Made by a program: the position numbers and the translations under genes. 64,000 nt of DNA from Pholiota molesta (lineage: Eukaryota; Basidiomycota; Agaricomycetes; Agaricales; Strophariaceae). The notes beneath the pieces were generated by a model. It searched no databases. It saw only the letters and a program-made list of their open reading frames with translations, and was not told the DNA's origin. Each line of letters starts with the position of its first letter. Positions within the stretch are counted from its first letter, which is position 1. The stretch spans positions 62,001 to 126,000 of the forward strand of contig JACGCK010000124.1 in assembly GCA_014925825.1 (NCBI GenBank), read 5' to 3'. Shown here piece after piece: positions 33,701 to 46,369 of this stretch.

Positions 33701-35584
33701 AGGCGCCCGTCGTTGCAGCCATGACAGATCACCACTCTTATCCTCACCCTCATCAATGTTCAACCACTCACACTGCGCGATTCCAATGCCATAGGTCCAT
33801 ACTTGAGCTTCTGGCGGACTACAAGATGGTGATGGGATGTTCCGAAGGAATGTATGGTATCTTCTTTACCTGATATTGCACTGATTCTATCTCTAGAAAT
33901 TCTGACACCATATCTGGACTCCCCGCGGACTGCAGCGGTGATTGTACATTCCGAATACGTGTATGTTCACTTTCTGAGGCTCGTCCCATCACTTTTGTTC
34001 CAATCTTAGGGACCCGTTCTTGCAGCCATGATAGACCACCACTCTTCGGCCGCTGTCACCTCAATTGTCACCCTCATGAATACTCAACCACTCGCTCAGC
34101 TCAATAATCAATTCCAACACTGACTCGGACATAGTTGAGCTTCTGGTGGTCTACAAGATGGTGATGGGACGTTCCGAAGGGATATATGTTTTCTTCTTTC
34201 TCTATCCCTAGAAATTCTGACACCATATTTGGGATTCCCGCGGACTGCAACTCAGCAATTGGACATTCCGAACGCATGTATGTTTGCATTCCGAGTCTTC
34301 TTCATCTCACACAACACTACTTAATTCAATCTCAAGATAATCTGACATGATATTTGAACATCCCGCAGATGCCGACACAATGTCAGGACATTCCTTGTCA
34401 TGTTATCTAAGATCTTCTACTAATTCTGTCTTGCAAAATTCTGACAGTATATTTGGAGTTCCCGCGGACTGCCCTATCTCGCGGATTAGGGTTTGATGCC
34501 ATGGTAAGTTTTTTCATCTCGTCGAGCAATGTCCGGCTAACAAACTTTGACTCCTCTATGCTCGCAGAGTCGAACATCATAGAAGGACTGATATTTAGTC
34601 CGAGGTATGTCAGTTTACATATTAAGCGCCCATTGTTAATGGTTCGCGACCGCCCACATGTCCATGGACTATGGAGGTAAGTAATGCCTATTTCTCTGAT
34701 TATTGTTTGCTGACTGTTCTTGTCAAATTTTAGAGTGCTATTGACTTGAAGACTAATTGGGAGCTCGAAGATTTGGTCTCGACAATGTCTCGAGGTAAAT
34801 TATACACCATGCCATACACGCCAATTTGCTAAATTCAATTTTAGCTTCAATTTGTCATCGCCATGGACTTGCCATGGGTACGTCTCTGCTTGTCATTTAT
34901 CCGCGTCTTTTTGAAATACCCTTCTGTGTAAACATGAATCCTCCATGTTGCTGCTTTCGGACCCATCCCACACTCAAAATCAAGATGTGCATAGCCCGTT
35001 TATCCACAATCTACTGACTACTCTGTAATCACTAGCGTCTTCAAACTTCCATTGTCTACAAGCTTTCAAATTGAGCATTGGGCAAGTTGGCGTGCAAATA
35101 TCTTTTGGGCTTGGTGGCTATCAACACCGAACACGCTTCAAACTTTCCGCGCGAGAGTCAACCCATCAAGTAACTTGGTGCGCAAACACGTTTATTGACT
35201 ATCAACTGACTAGTGACATTTCAGAGCTATTTATTGCCATTTCCCATATTCACGAGCTTCAAATTTCCGTGCGAGGATGAATCCATGGTGCGCAGAACAG
35301 GTTTATTCACTACCAACTTCTTCCCCTCTTTCAAATTCCAGGAACCACAATCTCTCAAACTTTCCGCATCCACAAGCTTGAAACATTCTGCGCGAGGATC
35401 AACTTTGTGTGTAAACCCATTTATTGATTATCGACTGACCACTGACTTTGCAGTTCCGCCTCATTCGAATTCCAGGAACCACGCGTCCATTTCGGACTTG
35501 CCACACATTCCGCGCAGGGATCTACTTCGTGCGTAAACCCATTTATTGATTATCTACTGACTACTACATTTTAGTTCTACCTAT
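30786..35584. repeat. AT-richer arm of unit B
   Basis: Same modules as arm A, with the palindrome at 31330-31347, the two 640-bp direct copies, the TCCCGCGGA modules (33830-34480) and the 115-bp modules (about 34800-35580). The module near 34750-34950 is longer than in unit A. No complete gene was recognised. Confidence 0.55.
31330..31347. promoter_or_regulatory. Perfect 18-bp palindrome, unit B
   Basis: GCACGTAACGTTACGTGC, identical to the unit A site. Confidence 0.6.
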
Positions 35585-35611
35585 GTTAGCCTGCCCTTCG
35601 GGTGGGCTAAC
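35585..35611. repeat. Marker hairpin at the B/C joint
   Basis: Same arms as at 24837, with one G fewer in the loop side (27 bp). Confidence 0.75.
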
Positions 35612-35811
35612 CTTTGATCCTATGATCTCCCTACACGCAAAAAAGGTCAGTTACTAACGTGTTTTCAGGTTTTCACGCCGTATGGTAATTCCCGCCCAAC
35701 GACCCTGCACCCCGACACGACCAAATGGGGAATAGGCGCACGACGAGGGCGGCCTTGCCTGAGCAAAAATGCCGTCACGCTCGACCGCCTCGTTGACGCG
35801 GCCTTGCTTCA

Positions 35812-38800
35812 TCAGCCTAGCGAACCTGCTGGCATGCGATATGCTCGGGGGCTGTGGTCCTCCTCATCGAGGACCGGCCGGATGGACAGACTGGGGCGCC
35901 CGCTGCTCCTTGTTGGCGACTTCGACTCCTTTCTTTTCTGCCGCCGCTGCGCCTCCTTCTCCCTGAGGTCAGTGCGGAGGACCAAACCGCCAGGCACCTC
36001 CTCGTCCGACTCCTCCGCGTCCTCGCCCCCGCTGACCGACGCCAGCTCCGGCATCGCGGCGTAGATCGCCTGCTCCTTCTCCACCATCGCCTCGCGCAGG
36101 CGCTGCAGGACGAACCGCGTCTTCTCCAGGCTCTTCGTGCGCACGTACGCGGCCTGCGCGGTCTGCTCGACCACGCCGTACGCCGCCGCCATCCGCGCGA
36201 GCGTCTGCGTGATGTCCTCGACCGCGGCGACGACGAGCTCGAACTGCGGGTCCGCGGGCCCGATGCCGGCGAGCGACTCCCGGAGGGCGCGCGCGCTGCC
36301 GTCGCGGCGTGTGCGCTTTGAGCTGGAGGCGGAGGAGGACGTGCGCGAGGTGGACCGGGAGAGGTTGGCGGAGAGGGAGAGGGAGGTGTTGGTGAGCCGG
36401 CGCTGGAGGCTTTGTTTGTGGAGGTCGATCCGCAAGGGTTGCTTGTCTTTGAGCGCGAAGTCGGCGCGGCCTTTGCCTTTGTCCTTTTCTGAGACGGTCT
36501 TGGCGGTGAAGGGGTCGGTGTCGGAGAGTGCACCCACTGGAAGAGCATGCGCCGAGGTGGTGCGAGGAATGAGTGGCGCTGGTTTCGTTTTCGAAGGTAA
36601 TGTTGGCTCTGTTACTGCAGCTTTGACTACTGGGGCTTTCTGAGAAACGGTAGCCCTCGGAATTTCGACAGGCGTGACTTTCATTGAAGGGTGTAAGTAA
36701 ATTGGTTGCGGCGGCTGATAATCCATAGCCGCTGGTGATGGAAGCTTCGTCTTTGAAGACGACGCCACTGCGTTGACATGCACAGGTCGTCGAGGCGGGT
36801 GTACGTGCTCCGGCCAGTTGGGCGGCACCTGCCGCATATCAACAGGCGCAACCGCGTCGACGTCCATACGATGAGCGGCCTCTTCGCCGAGCTCCTTCGA
36901 GCGAGCGGCCCCTCCATTCGTTTTCGCGCGCTTGGGCGGCCACTGGGGTGTATTCGCGTCGCCGACACTCGACCGACGCGGGCGCTTCAGCGCAGCACGA
37001 AAGCCGGTGTCGTCAAGAACTGGAAGCGCTCCTGCCCGCGCTAGTCCGTGACGCGGACGTGGTGGCGGAGAAGGAGGTTCCGATGGGGTTCCGAACGGAT
37101 CTTCATCTGCAGGTTGACGGGGGTTGGGCTTGCGCTTCTTTGGGGGAGGCGCTGCTGGAGGAGGCTGGGGGGTTCAGCAGGAGGTACGGGTCTGGATGGT
37201 GGAGATGGCGATTCGTAGGTAGCGGCCTCGAACGCTCCTGGTACATGGGGCTCAGCTGCTATTGGACTCATTGGGAGTTTAGGATATATAGATTGGACGT
37301 TGGTGTCCAACCTAAATAAAATCATGAGAGAATATCGATATCGAATTGTTGATAGGGACGTACTCTTCTTCATCGGCTTGCGAGTCTGGAACGAGCTCTT
37401 CGACTTCTTCCTCTACATCCTCTTCGACATAAGAACCAAACAGCTCCTGCATAAGATCGTCCTCCAAAGGCTCAACAGCTGACTCGGTGTCTTCAACTGG
37501 AGCGGTGACAGGTTCTGCCGGCGCTTGGACATTCGATGTTTTCGAAGTCGATGGTGCGATATGTTCATTCGTGTCTTCTATTCGAGGTCGTTGGCGTGGT
37601 GCTTGTGGTTCTTCACCGAGATCCTTCGACGGTTTGCTTGGCTTCGGTGCTACGCGTCTCATATCGTCGAGGTCCTTCTCGCTGGGTCTCTTCGCCGCCG
37701 CTTCCACGGGCAGGATACGGCGTGAGCCGCCAGCCCCCTGTCCTACATCTTCATCCACTGCCCTTTGTTTGCCTTTCTCCTTGCTCGGAGCGTGAAGAGT
37801 AGAAGAGTCGACGATTGGTCTTCGATCTGCGGCGTCGTTTTCGCGCCTTGTCTTGGACGATGTGGCCTCCGCTTGGCTCGGAAACTCTTTCTCAAGAGCG
37901 GCGGCGGCCTTCTGCTCCATATATCTCTTGATTTTTGATCGAATTCGACTTGGTTTCTCCTGTACCTTTCACGCCATGATTGCCATGGATGTGCTCTAGC
38001 CCAACGCCACTTTGCAGGCTGACTGGCGGTGAGTTCGTATCTAAACATGCAAGGAGGTAGCTCACATTCTCGACCAGGGTCATGTAAAGTCTCTTTCCTT
38101 GTCTTCCTGCAATTTGCGGATTGTATTTTGCGATGTACTTTATTAGATATTCATCTTCCTCTTGAGTGAACATGCGGCGGCCACTGCGTCGTGGTTGTGT
38201 TAAGATTTTATGTGAATAAATTGGAATCTATAACTTACCTGACATAGGAGCCAAATTGCTCCTGATCGTCCTCCGAGGACTCAACAGCCGACTCGGTGTC
38301 TTCAGCTGGAGTCGCCGCTTCCACGGGCGGGATACGGCGTGAGCCGCCAGCATGCTGTCCTTCTTCTTCATCCACTGCCCTCTGTTTGCCTTTCTCCTTG
38401 CTCGGAGCGTGAACAGTAGAAGAGTCGACGATTGGTCTTCGATCTACGGCGTCGTTTTCGCGCCTTGCCTTGGACGGTATGGCCTCTGGCTTGCCAGGCT
38501 GAGCTGCAGCGGCCTTCTGGCGCATATATCTCCTGATTTTTTGATCGAATTCGACTTGGTTTTTCTTGTACCTTTCGCGCCATGATTGCCATGGATGTGC
38601 TCTAGCCCAACGCCACTTTGCAGGCTGACTGGCGATGAGTTCGCATCTAAACATGTATAAAAGTAGCTCACATTCTCGACCAGGGTCATATAAAGTCTGT
38701 TTCCTTGTCTTCCTGCGATTTGCGGATTGTATTTTGCGATGTACTTTATTAGACATTCATCTTCCTCCTGAGTGAACGCGCTGCGGCCACTGCGTCATGG

Positions 38801-38849
38801 TTATGTTAAGAACTTATGTTAATAATTAACGTATAACTTACCCCGCCAT
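35812..38849 (-). pseudogene. Rap1-like double-Myb gene, copy C, frameshifted
   Basis: Exon layout as in the other copies, start at 38849 (ATGGCGGG then GTAAGT). A run of five T at 37934-37938, where the others have six, removes one base in the Myb2 exon and turns FDQKIKRYM into FDQKSRDIW. The frame is lost unless the base is a sequencing error. Otherwise it matches copy D closely: short Myb1 linker, Myb2 second half of the PAKWRWARAHPWQ type, and the same 16-nt deletion near the 3' end with the SPRAYRMPAGSLG tail. With the extra base it would read as an open, truncated protein like D. Confidence 0.6.
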
Positions 38850-39131
38850 AAGATGTCGCTCTCGGAAGGTAAAGAAGGAAAATGAATATGATTCGGTCAA
38901 GACCAAGTCAAGAGACAAGGTGGCAAATGCCAAAGGCTAGAGCCAACGCGTTTGTCACGTCACGTGCAATTAGTATCAGATGACTAACAATCCACGTTAC
39001 GACCCGTCACGACTCACGATTCCAACGTTCTCAACTCTTGACCTCGCCCTTGAAATCATGGCGTCATACTTGTCCAGCAGATTCTAACCGTGATAACCCA
39101 CAGACGTCAAACTTCTGGGGACTTGAGCGTA

Positions 39132-41400
39132 CCATCGTCGTCCTTGGAGTGCCCCGATGACGGTACCAAGACGGTACTTCCTCGGAGCCATCAAGAGGCG
39201 AGGATCAGATCGTCTACAACTCATGACTGGAAAACGACTCACAATCTCGGTGCTCATCCCGCCCAGTCCCTTCCCGCAAGCACCAAGCCCGCCGACGGGT
39301 TCCCGCGCCGGACGGCGGAACACACACCCTCCTCCGTCCCGACCGCCCACGATCCCGCCTCTCCGACTACAACCGTGCACACCCACGACGACGCCGACCT
39401 CGCCTGCCATGTTCGCCCCAAGGCCCGGAGCCGCCGCCTACTCATCGATGACGGCCGACGACGAGTCCCTCGGACCTGGCGTTCGTCTCTAAAGATTAAT
39501 ATGAGAATCCACCACCCACCGACCTTCAACTCGAACCGCGTTCTCGTCCTCCAGCCCTCTCCGCCTACAACTATGCGCAGGAATATCGCATCCGAAGAAG
39601 ACGATGACGGTGCACCGCCGCTGCTACGCCGGCCGTTCGCCCTCGCCCTCGACGACGACGACGATTCCACGTGCTCGGGACGGAGCACGACATCTGAAGA
39701 TCGCATATCATGGCAAAGTGAGGCATCAGCGCACTGGTACGTGAGAGCTCATTGCAACGCCATGCAGCACGCTGACCACCTTTTTGCAGCGCAGGTTGCG
39801 AACCCTATCTGTCCGCTTACCACGACGACTATGCCCCACACATTCCACATGACGAGCGAGGACGTACAAGTCAGCGCAGACGCCGCCGTGGCCTCGCAGA
39901 CACCTCACCGTTGCGCGTTGCATTCAGGCTGGCGCCGGTCTCCTCAGCCCTGCCGTCGTCCTATGCAGCGGCTCCTCCCATCCGATCTCGTCTGTTTTCA
40001 GCCCTGATGCGCGGGGACACCCCGGTCGACTTACCCATCGCTCGGCGCCGCGGCATGCGGGCGTAGTCGAATGCTAGCGCACGACACCCTCCATCCGTGC
40101 ACGATCGTCTACACCCACAACGCGCACGATCTCGCCTCTTGCACGGCTCCCATGTGTACTTCCCGCCTGCCCATCGACGACGATGGGCAAACGCCCTGCG
40201 AAGCGCCTTCGCCGGTACATCAGGCGCCGTGTTCGATGTCGCGGGAAGCCCAGTGGATCCCTTGCAGCCAACGTCAACGTAAGTTTCCTTCCTTGGTTAT
40301 GAATTCTTACTTACCTTGGCCATACCAGCGCGGCATCTCCTCGCCACCCTCAACCTCAACCTCAACGGCGTTCGCGCCCTCCAAACCCCTCGACCCGACC
40401 GCGCGTGGTACGATTCGCAAGGCCATAACGACCGACAACGATATTGACGCCGGAGCCCCAGCGCTGCCACACCCGCCGGTCGCCCTCGCCCTCGAGCAAA
40501 CTCATCGATCGCATGCGCTAGCAAGTTGCAACAGAGCCCATCAGCAAAAGATCGGATGTTGTGGACAGCATGGGACGTACGCGGCGGGCTCGCAGCGGCG
40601 CGAGGGCGCGTATACGGTACGTCCGAGCTCGTTGCGAGGATGTGCAGGAAATGGAAATGCTGACGGTGGGGCGGTTAGCGCTTGCACGGCAGGGCACGAG
40701 CTCGCGTCTTACCCCCGCGGACGCCTGCGCCCACCCATTCGCGCTTGTATCGACGCCTGCAGACTCATCGGCCGCCAACGCGGACCCGTCGACCCTCGTA
40801 GCCCCTTCCCATCTGTGTCTTTCGTTCTGGACGGCGGTGTGGCCTGCGGACAGGCGGGCGGAGATCTCGTCAGTGTGGTGGCGGCGTCGCGGAACCCTTG
40901 GACGTACCAGACCCGCTCGCCGCAAGGGGTGGAAGGACGAGGCGCGGATGGGCTGCGAAGGGGAAAGAACGTCAGCGGCGCGGACGGGCAGCGAGGCAGA
41001 TGAGAGCGCGGATGCCTCCAGCGCCTCGCGGACACCTCGCCGATGCGCGGCGGGGCCGTCCTCTCCAGCACGCCGTCGCCCTGCGCAGCGGCTGCGCCCA
41101 TCCGATCTCGTCTGCATTCGCACGTCGACACGCTGGACGACTTACCCGACGGAGGCGAGCGCATGCTCATGCGGCGCTGCCGTATGCGCCGTCGTCGATC
41201 GTGGGTTCCAGACGAGGCGGGCATGTAATGCGAAGCGTCAGAGACCATAACGAGCGACGAGAAGGCGCACGCTTACCTAGAAGTACGCGGGCTGTCGACG
41301 GCGGAGGCGAGGAGAGACGAAGAAGAGAGTGGAGGAGAGAGGAGGAGAGAGGAGGAGGTGGGGGGATGAGGATAGACGGTAAATTAGGTAGCCCTTATAT
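39132..41400 (-). other. GC-rich block of unit C
   Basis: Minus-strand ATG at 41248 (MVSDASHYMPASS), TATA box near 41396. The GTAAGTCG donor-like sequence and the CTGACG...CCTTCGCAG acceptor are clear near 41000-41140. It shares the CECRRDRMGAAAAQ variant with unit D. Product unknown; see unit A for the signals common to all copies. Confidence 0.35.
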
Positions 41401-44400
41401 ACATCTGCATCCCATGTACGTAGTAGATTGGAATAAATGGGTTTGGAACAGAAACGGATGCGAGTCAGGGTCCGACACCGGGGATTGTCAAGTTAAGCGA
41501 GGTGTTCGAATTCGCGCCATCCCTCCGCGTCCCCTTCTCCCGTTTGCCCTATGACCTCGTAACCTCTACAGTATCATCCAGTACATACCAGTTATCCATT
41601 CCTGTTCATGTAGACTATCAGTTAATAAGATTATATTGTTTTGTTGCTGTAATCCAACCCGTTTATACTGCAACAATGTTATATCTCGCGCAAATGCATT
41701 CTCAGCGCAATCCTCACCACACATTCTGAGCGCCAACATCTCACCAAAGGCGACCCTACCAAGTTTTTGTCCGCGCCTAGGCCATCCCCCCCTGACCGAA
41801 AAACCCAAGAAAGGAGGAAACGGCGTTTCTAGCGCCTTCCATTCAATCTACGTCCCCCTGCACCGAATCCCCCACTTCAAGCGCAAAGATTTAGCCAGCT
41901 GGCTAGGCTGAAACGTTTGCTTAATACCCCCGTGCTTCTGTGATGGCACGTAACGTTACGTGCTAGTTAGCGGGCCCCGGTTGCGCTGTATTTCGAATGC
42001 GTTTGCGAGGCGGGGAGACAGATACAAGGTGCCGTCGGGTGGCACGGAGTGCCTGCGGTCGCCGTTTTCTCGTCCGCCCCTGTAAATTTGGGAATAGGTA
42101 GTGTGTAGTGCATTTCAACGTATACCAGAATAGTGTACAATATAATTAAGAACTGCACTGGAAACGCGCGACTCAGCGCGGCTACATTGCAAGGAGGGGA
42201 ACACACTTCCTCCGCCCGTTTGGTACGCACTGCGCGCGCTGTTCTCGCTGCCACGTAGGCTATCCGTAAGCGTCAGGGTCCTAATAACAGGTGAAAAGAA
42301 GCGGCTTGTTAGTGCATTGCGACATGGCGTATTCGGTGAGGAGGCGGACATGGATTAGTATTTGCGTTACACGCTTCTTCTTCCGATGGAGTGCCGTAGT
42401 TAACTCATGGTACGATGTACAGATCTCATTATATTCAAGTAAACGCTACTCTTATTCAGGCGCTTTGCGCTATTCTATTGAGTAGGACTCGGGACAGCGT
42501 GAGGCAGCATTCGGTGATGCGAAGATTCCGCCGAAGATTACGCTCAGATATACCACAATCTGCAGCTGGTGTCATTAAGGCGTTCGATCTCTACTTCCAA
42601 ACTTGCTATTTAATAAAACATTCTATCTACCTTGCTCTGTAGGTATAAATGACGCGGTAAATCGAATAACAGAGTATCGGCACTCAAATCAACCGCCGTA
42701 TGCTTGTAGATTGCACAAGATCTAATCATTTTCGCAATCTAAAATATCTCAGCATCCGTTTTCTTTCAATGAGGAGCAATATCATAGGTAGAAAAACGAA
42801 TGACTGTATATTTTAATCTCGCGGTTACATTGCGGGGAGGTGAACATACTTCGTCCGCCCGTTTGGTACGCACTGCGCACGCTATTTTCGCTGCCACGTA
42901 GGCCAGCCGTACCCGCGGGCATCAGGGTCCTAGAAGAACCCGCTCATTTGTGGCCTTTGAAATCGCGTATTCGGTGAGGAGGCGGAGATGCCTGCTTGCA
43001 GATTGGGATCTGTGTTCTGCGCTTCGCATGAAGTATAGATCTATCATATTCAAGTAGATACCACTCTTATTAAGGCGCTTTATGCGATTCTATTAGTTAG
43101 GACTGGGAACGGCATTGTTTGCCACTTCTTTTCGAGTTCATTATGATGCGATAAGTCTAATAACAAAATATCGGCACTCGAACCAACTGCGATATGCAGA
43201 TCACGCAGATCACACAATATCTAATCATATTCGCGATTTGATAGATCTCTGCATTAGTTTTCTTTCAACGAGGAGCGGCATCATGGCATGTCTATAGAAT
43301 ACTAACTAACAGCTATATATTTCGATTCTTCGAGACGAGAGGTATTGACAAAGCTTGCGGAGAGCATTTGGCGCCGAAATGCGGGCGGCGGGCGCTAAAC
43401 AATAATGCAGCACGAAATAAGTAGATTCAAGGAACAGAAATATCTCAAAGAAAGATGCTGCAGGGACAAATCATGGTACGATCTTGGACTCACACCCGTG
43501 TAACCTTGAACTGAAGCAGTGGGACAATGCGGTGGAATCGGCGGATCAAAATATACGTGTTCTTTGATACAGCTAGCTCCCGAAACCGTAATTCTGCATT
43601 GCAAAACAAACGGACATGAATGGGGTGGAAAGTACGTCAAACGTGTATTTGGTAACTGCTTCTACTCCGGTATATTTTTGCGAAGCTCGGACGCAATTCG
43701 GTGATGACCGCAACACTGCCAAAATCATAATTCTTGCATCTTTCCTCCAAGATTCTACTGCGCTTTGAAAGGAAAAATTCCTATCTTTTGCAGCAACTAC
43801 ATACAATGTATAGAATATTCTACAATCCAAGTAATGGGGAAAATCGGAAGTGCATATCTGCGAGATAATATTCCCGGCGCCCGGGAGCGGGAGACAGGAA
43901 TTCCAATCTACCCTGACTCCCTGAGTAATATTCAGGTCAGGCTTCCTTTGCACCTTGCTGGCAAGTCTGGAACTAAAATTTTAGCACCGTTCACACGTCT
44001 AGATGCTGCAAGGGCCGAGCGAACCGAAACGACACGGACTTTTGGCAGCTGTGGGCAGCCAAAAAATATCAAAAGCGAGCAATTTCCCTGATGCTCCCAA
44101 ACCCTCCTTTCCTCCCCCTACCGTCTTTATGACAGTATACCGTCCCATCGCTTTTGTTCCAATACCAGTCCCTCCTATGATATTCCTCTACTCTTTCATG
44201 GTATCTCGTCTACTCTTTCTATACACACAAACTATGGCCTGCACCTGCTGTTTAGGCGCCCGTCATCGCAGCCACGACAGATCACCACTCTTATTGTCAC
44301 CCTCATCAACGTTCAACCACTCACACTGCGCAATTCCAATGCCGTTGGTCCATACTTGAACTTCTGGTGGACAGTGACTACAAGATGGTGATGGGATGTT

Positions 44401-46140
44401 CCGAAGGAATGTATGGTATCTTCTTTACCTGATATCGCTCTAATTCTATCTCTAGAAATTCTGACACCATATCTGGACTCCCCGCGGACTGCAGCCCGGC
44501 GATCGTACATTCCAAACACGCGTATCTTCACTTTCTGAGGATCATCCCATCGCTTTTGTTTCAATATTAGGCACCCGTTGTCGCAGCCATGACCACTCTT
44601 CGACTGTCACCTCAATTGTCACCCTCATGAATATTCAACCACTCGCTCAGCTCAATAATCAATTCCAACACTGACTCGGACATAGTTGAGCTTCTGGTGG
44701 TCTACAAGATGGTGATGGGACGTTCCGAAGGGATATATGTTTTCTTCTTTATCTGATATTGACTGATTCTATCCCTAGAAATTCTGACACCATATTTGGG
44801 AATCCCGCAGACTGCAACTCAGTGATCAGACGTTCCGAACGCATGTATGTTCGCATTCCGAGTCTTCTTCATCTCACGCAACACTAATTCAATCTCAAGA
44901 TAATCTAACACGATATTTGAACATCCCGCGGATGCCGATGCAATGTCAGGATAAGTATTCCTTGTCATGTTATCTAAGATCTTCCACTAATTCTGTCTTG
45001 CAAAATTCTGACAGTATATTTGGAGTTCCCGCGGACCGCCCTATCTCGCAGATTAGGTTTTGATGCCATGGTAAGTTTTTTCATCTCTTCGAATGATGTC
45101 TGGCTAACAAACTTTGACTTTTCTATGCTCGCAGAAGTCGAACATCGAAGAAGGACTGATATTTAGTCCGAGGTATGTCAGTTTACATATTAAGCACCCA
45201 TTGTTAATGGTTTGCGACCACCCACATGTCCATGGACTATGGAGGTAAGTATTGCCTATTTCTCTGATCATTGTTTGCTGACTGTGCTATTGACTTGAAG
45301 ACTAATTGGGAGCTCGAAGGTTTGGTCTCGACAAGGTCTCAGGTAAATGATACATGCCACCAATTTGCTATTTACGCACTAAAGTCGTAACCATGGACAA
45401 GCACATTTGCATGGAGTACGTCTCTACCTTGTATTCACCCGCGTCTTCTTAAAATCCCAACAGCCGCAATCTCTCACATCGAGCATTGAACTTTCCGTGC
45501 AGATGTGAACCATTTATGTTGCTGCTTTTGGACCCATACCCGCGCTCAAAATCAAGACTTTGTGCATAGCCCATGTATTCACAATCTGCCTACTACTCTG
45601 TAATTCCTAAAATTCCAGCCTCTACAAGCTTTCGAATCAAGCATTGAACTTGCCGTGCAAACATCAGATGACCATTTTCGGACTTGGCGCCTATTAATGT
45701 GTGCCAAACTTTCCGCGCGAGCGTCAACCCATCAAGTAACTTGGTGCGCAAACCTGATTATCGACTATTAACTGATCAGTTATATTTTAGAGCTATTTAT
45801 TGCCATCACGAGCCTCAAATTTCCGTGCGAGGATGAATCCATAGTGCGCAGAACAGGTTTATTCACTATTGACTTCGTCTCCTCTTTCAAATTCCAGGGA
45901 CCGCAATCTCTCGAACTTTCCGCGTCCACAAGCTTCAAACATTCTGCGTGAGGATCAACTTTGTGTGTAAACCCATTTATTGATTATCGACTGACCACTG
46001 ACTTTGCAGTTCTGCCTCGTTCGACTTCCAGGAACCACGCGTCCATTTCGGACTTGCCACACATTCCGCGCAGGGATTTACTTCGTGCGTAAACCAATTT
46101 ATTGATTATCTACTGACTACTACATTTTAGTTCTATCTAC
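41401..46140. repeat. AT-richer arm of unit C
   Basis: Same modules as arm A: the palindrome at 41946-41963, two diverged 640-bp copies (about 42150-42830 and 42835-43350, the second shortened), the conserved 43400-43700 stretch, the TCCCGCGGA modules (44390-45040) and the 115-bp modules (45550-46140). No complete gene was recognised. Confidence 0.55.
41946..41963. promoter_or_regulatory. Perfect 18-bp palindrome, unit C
   Basis: GCACGTAACGTTACGTGC, unchanged. Confidence 0.6.
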
Positions 46141-46168
46141 GTTAGCCTGCCCTTCGGGGTGGGCTAAC
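46141..46168. repeat. Marker hairpin at the C/D joint
   Basis: Identical to the hairpin at 24837. Confidence 0.75.
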
Positions 46169-46369
46169 CTTTGATCCTATGATCTCCCTACACGCAAAAA
46201 AAAGTCAGTTACTAACGTGTTTTCAGATTTTCACGCCGTATGGTAATTCCCGCCCAACGACCCTGCACCCCGACACGACCAAATGGGGCATAGGCGCACG
46301 ACGAGGGCGGCCTTGCCTGAGCAAAAATGCCGTCACGCTCGACCGCCTCGTTCACGCGGCCTTGCTTCA

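Larger units (their letters stand above)
24837..35584. repeat. Tandem unit B, 10748 bp hairpin to hairpin
   Basis: Same order of parts as unit A. Between the hairpin and the rap1 homology (about 24865-25020) lies a short non-rap1 bridge containing TTACTAAC...TTTTCAG, an ideal branch point and 3' splice site. Confidence 0.85.
35585..46140. repeat. Tandem unit C, 10556 bp hairpin to hairpin
   Basis: Same order of parts as B. Its right arm (about 44000-45300) matches unit A nearly base for base, while its 43500-43700 stretch matches unit B, showing a mosaic origin. Confidence 0.85.
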
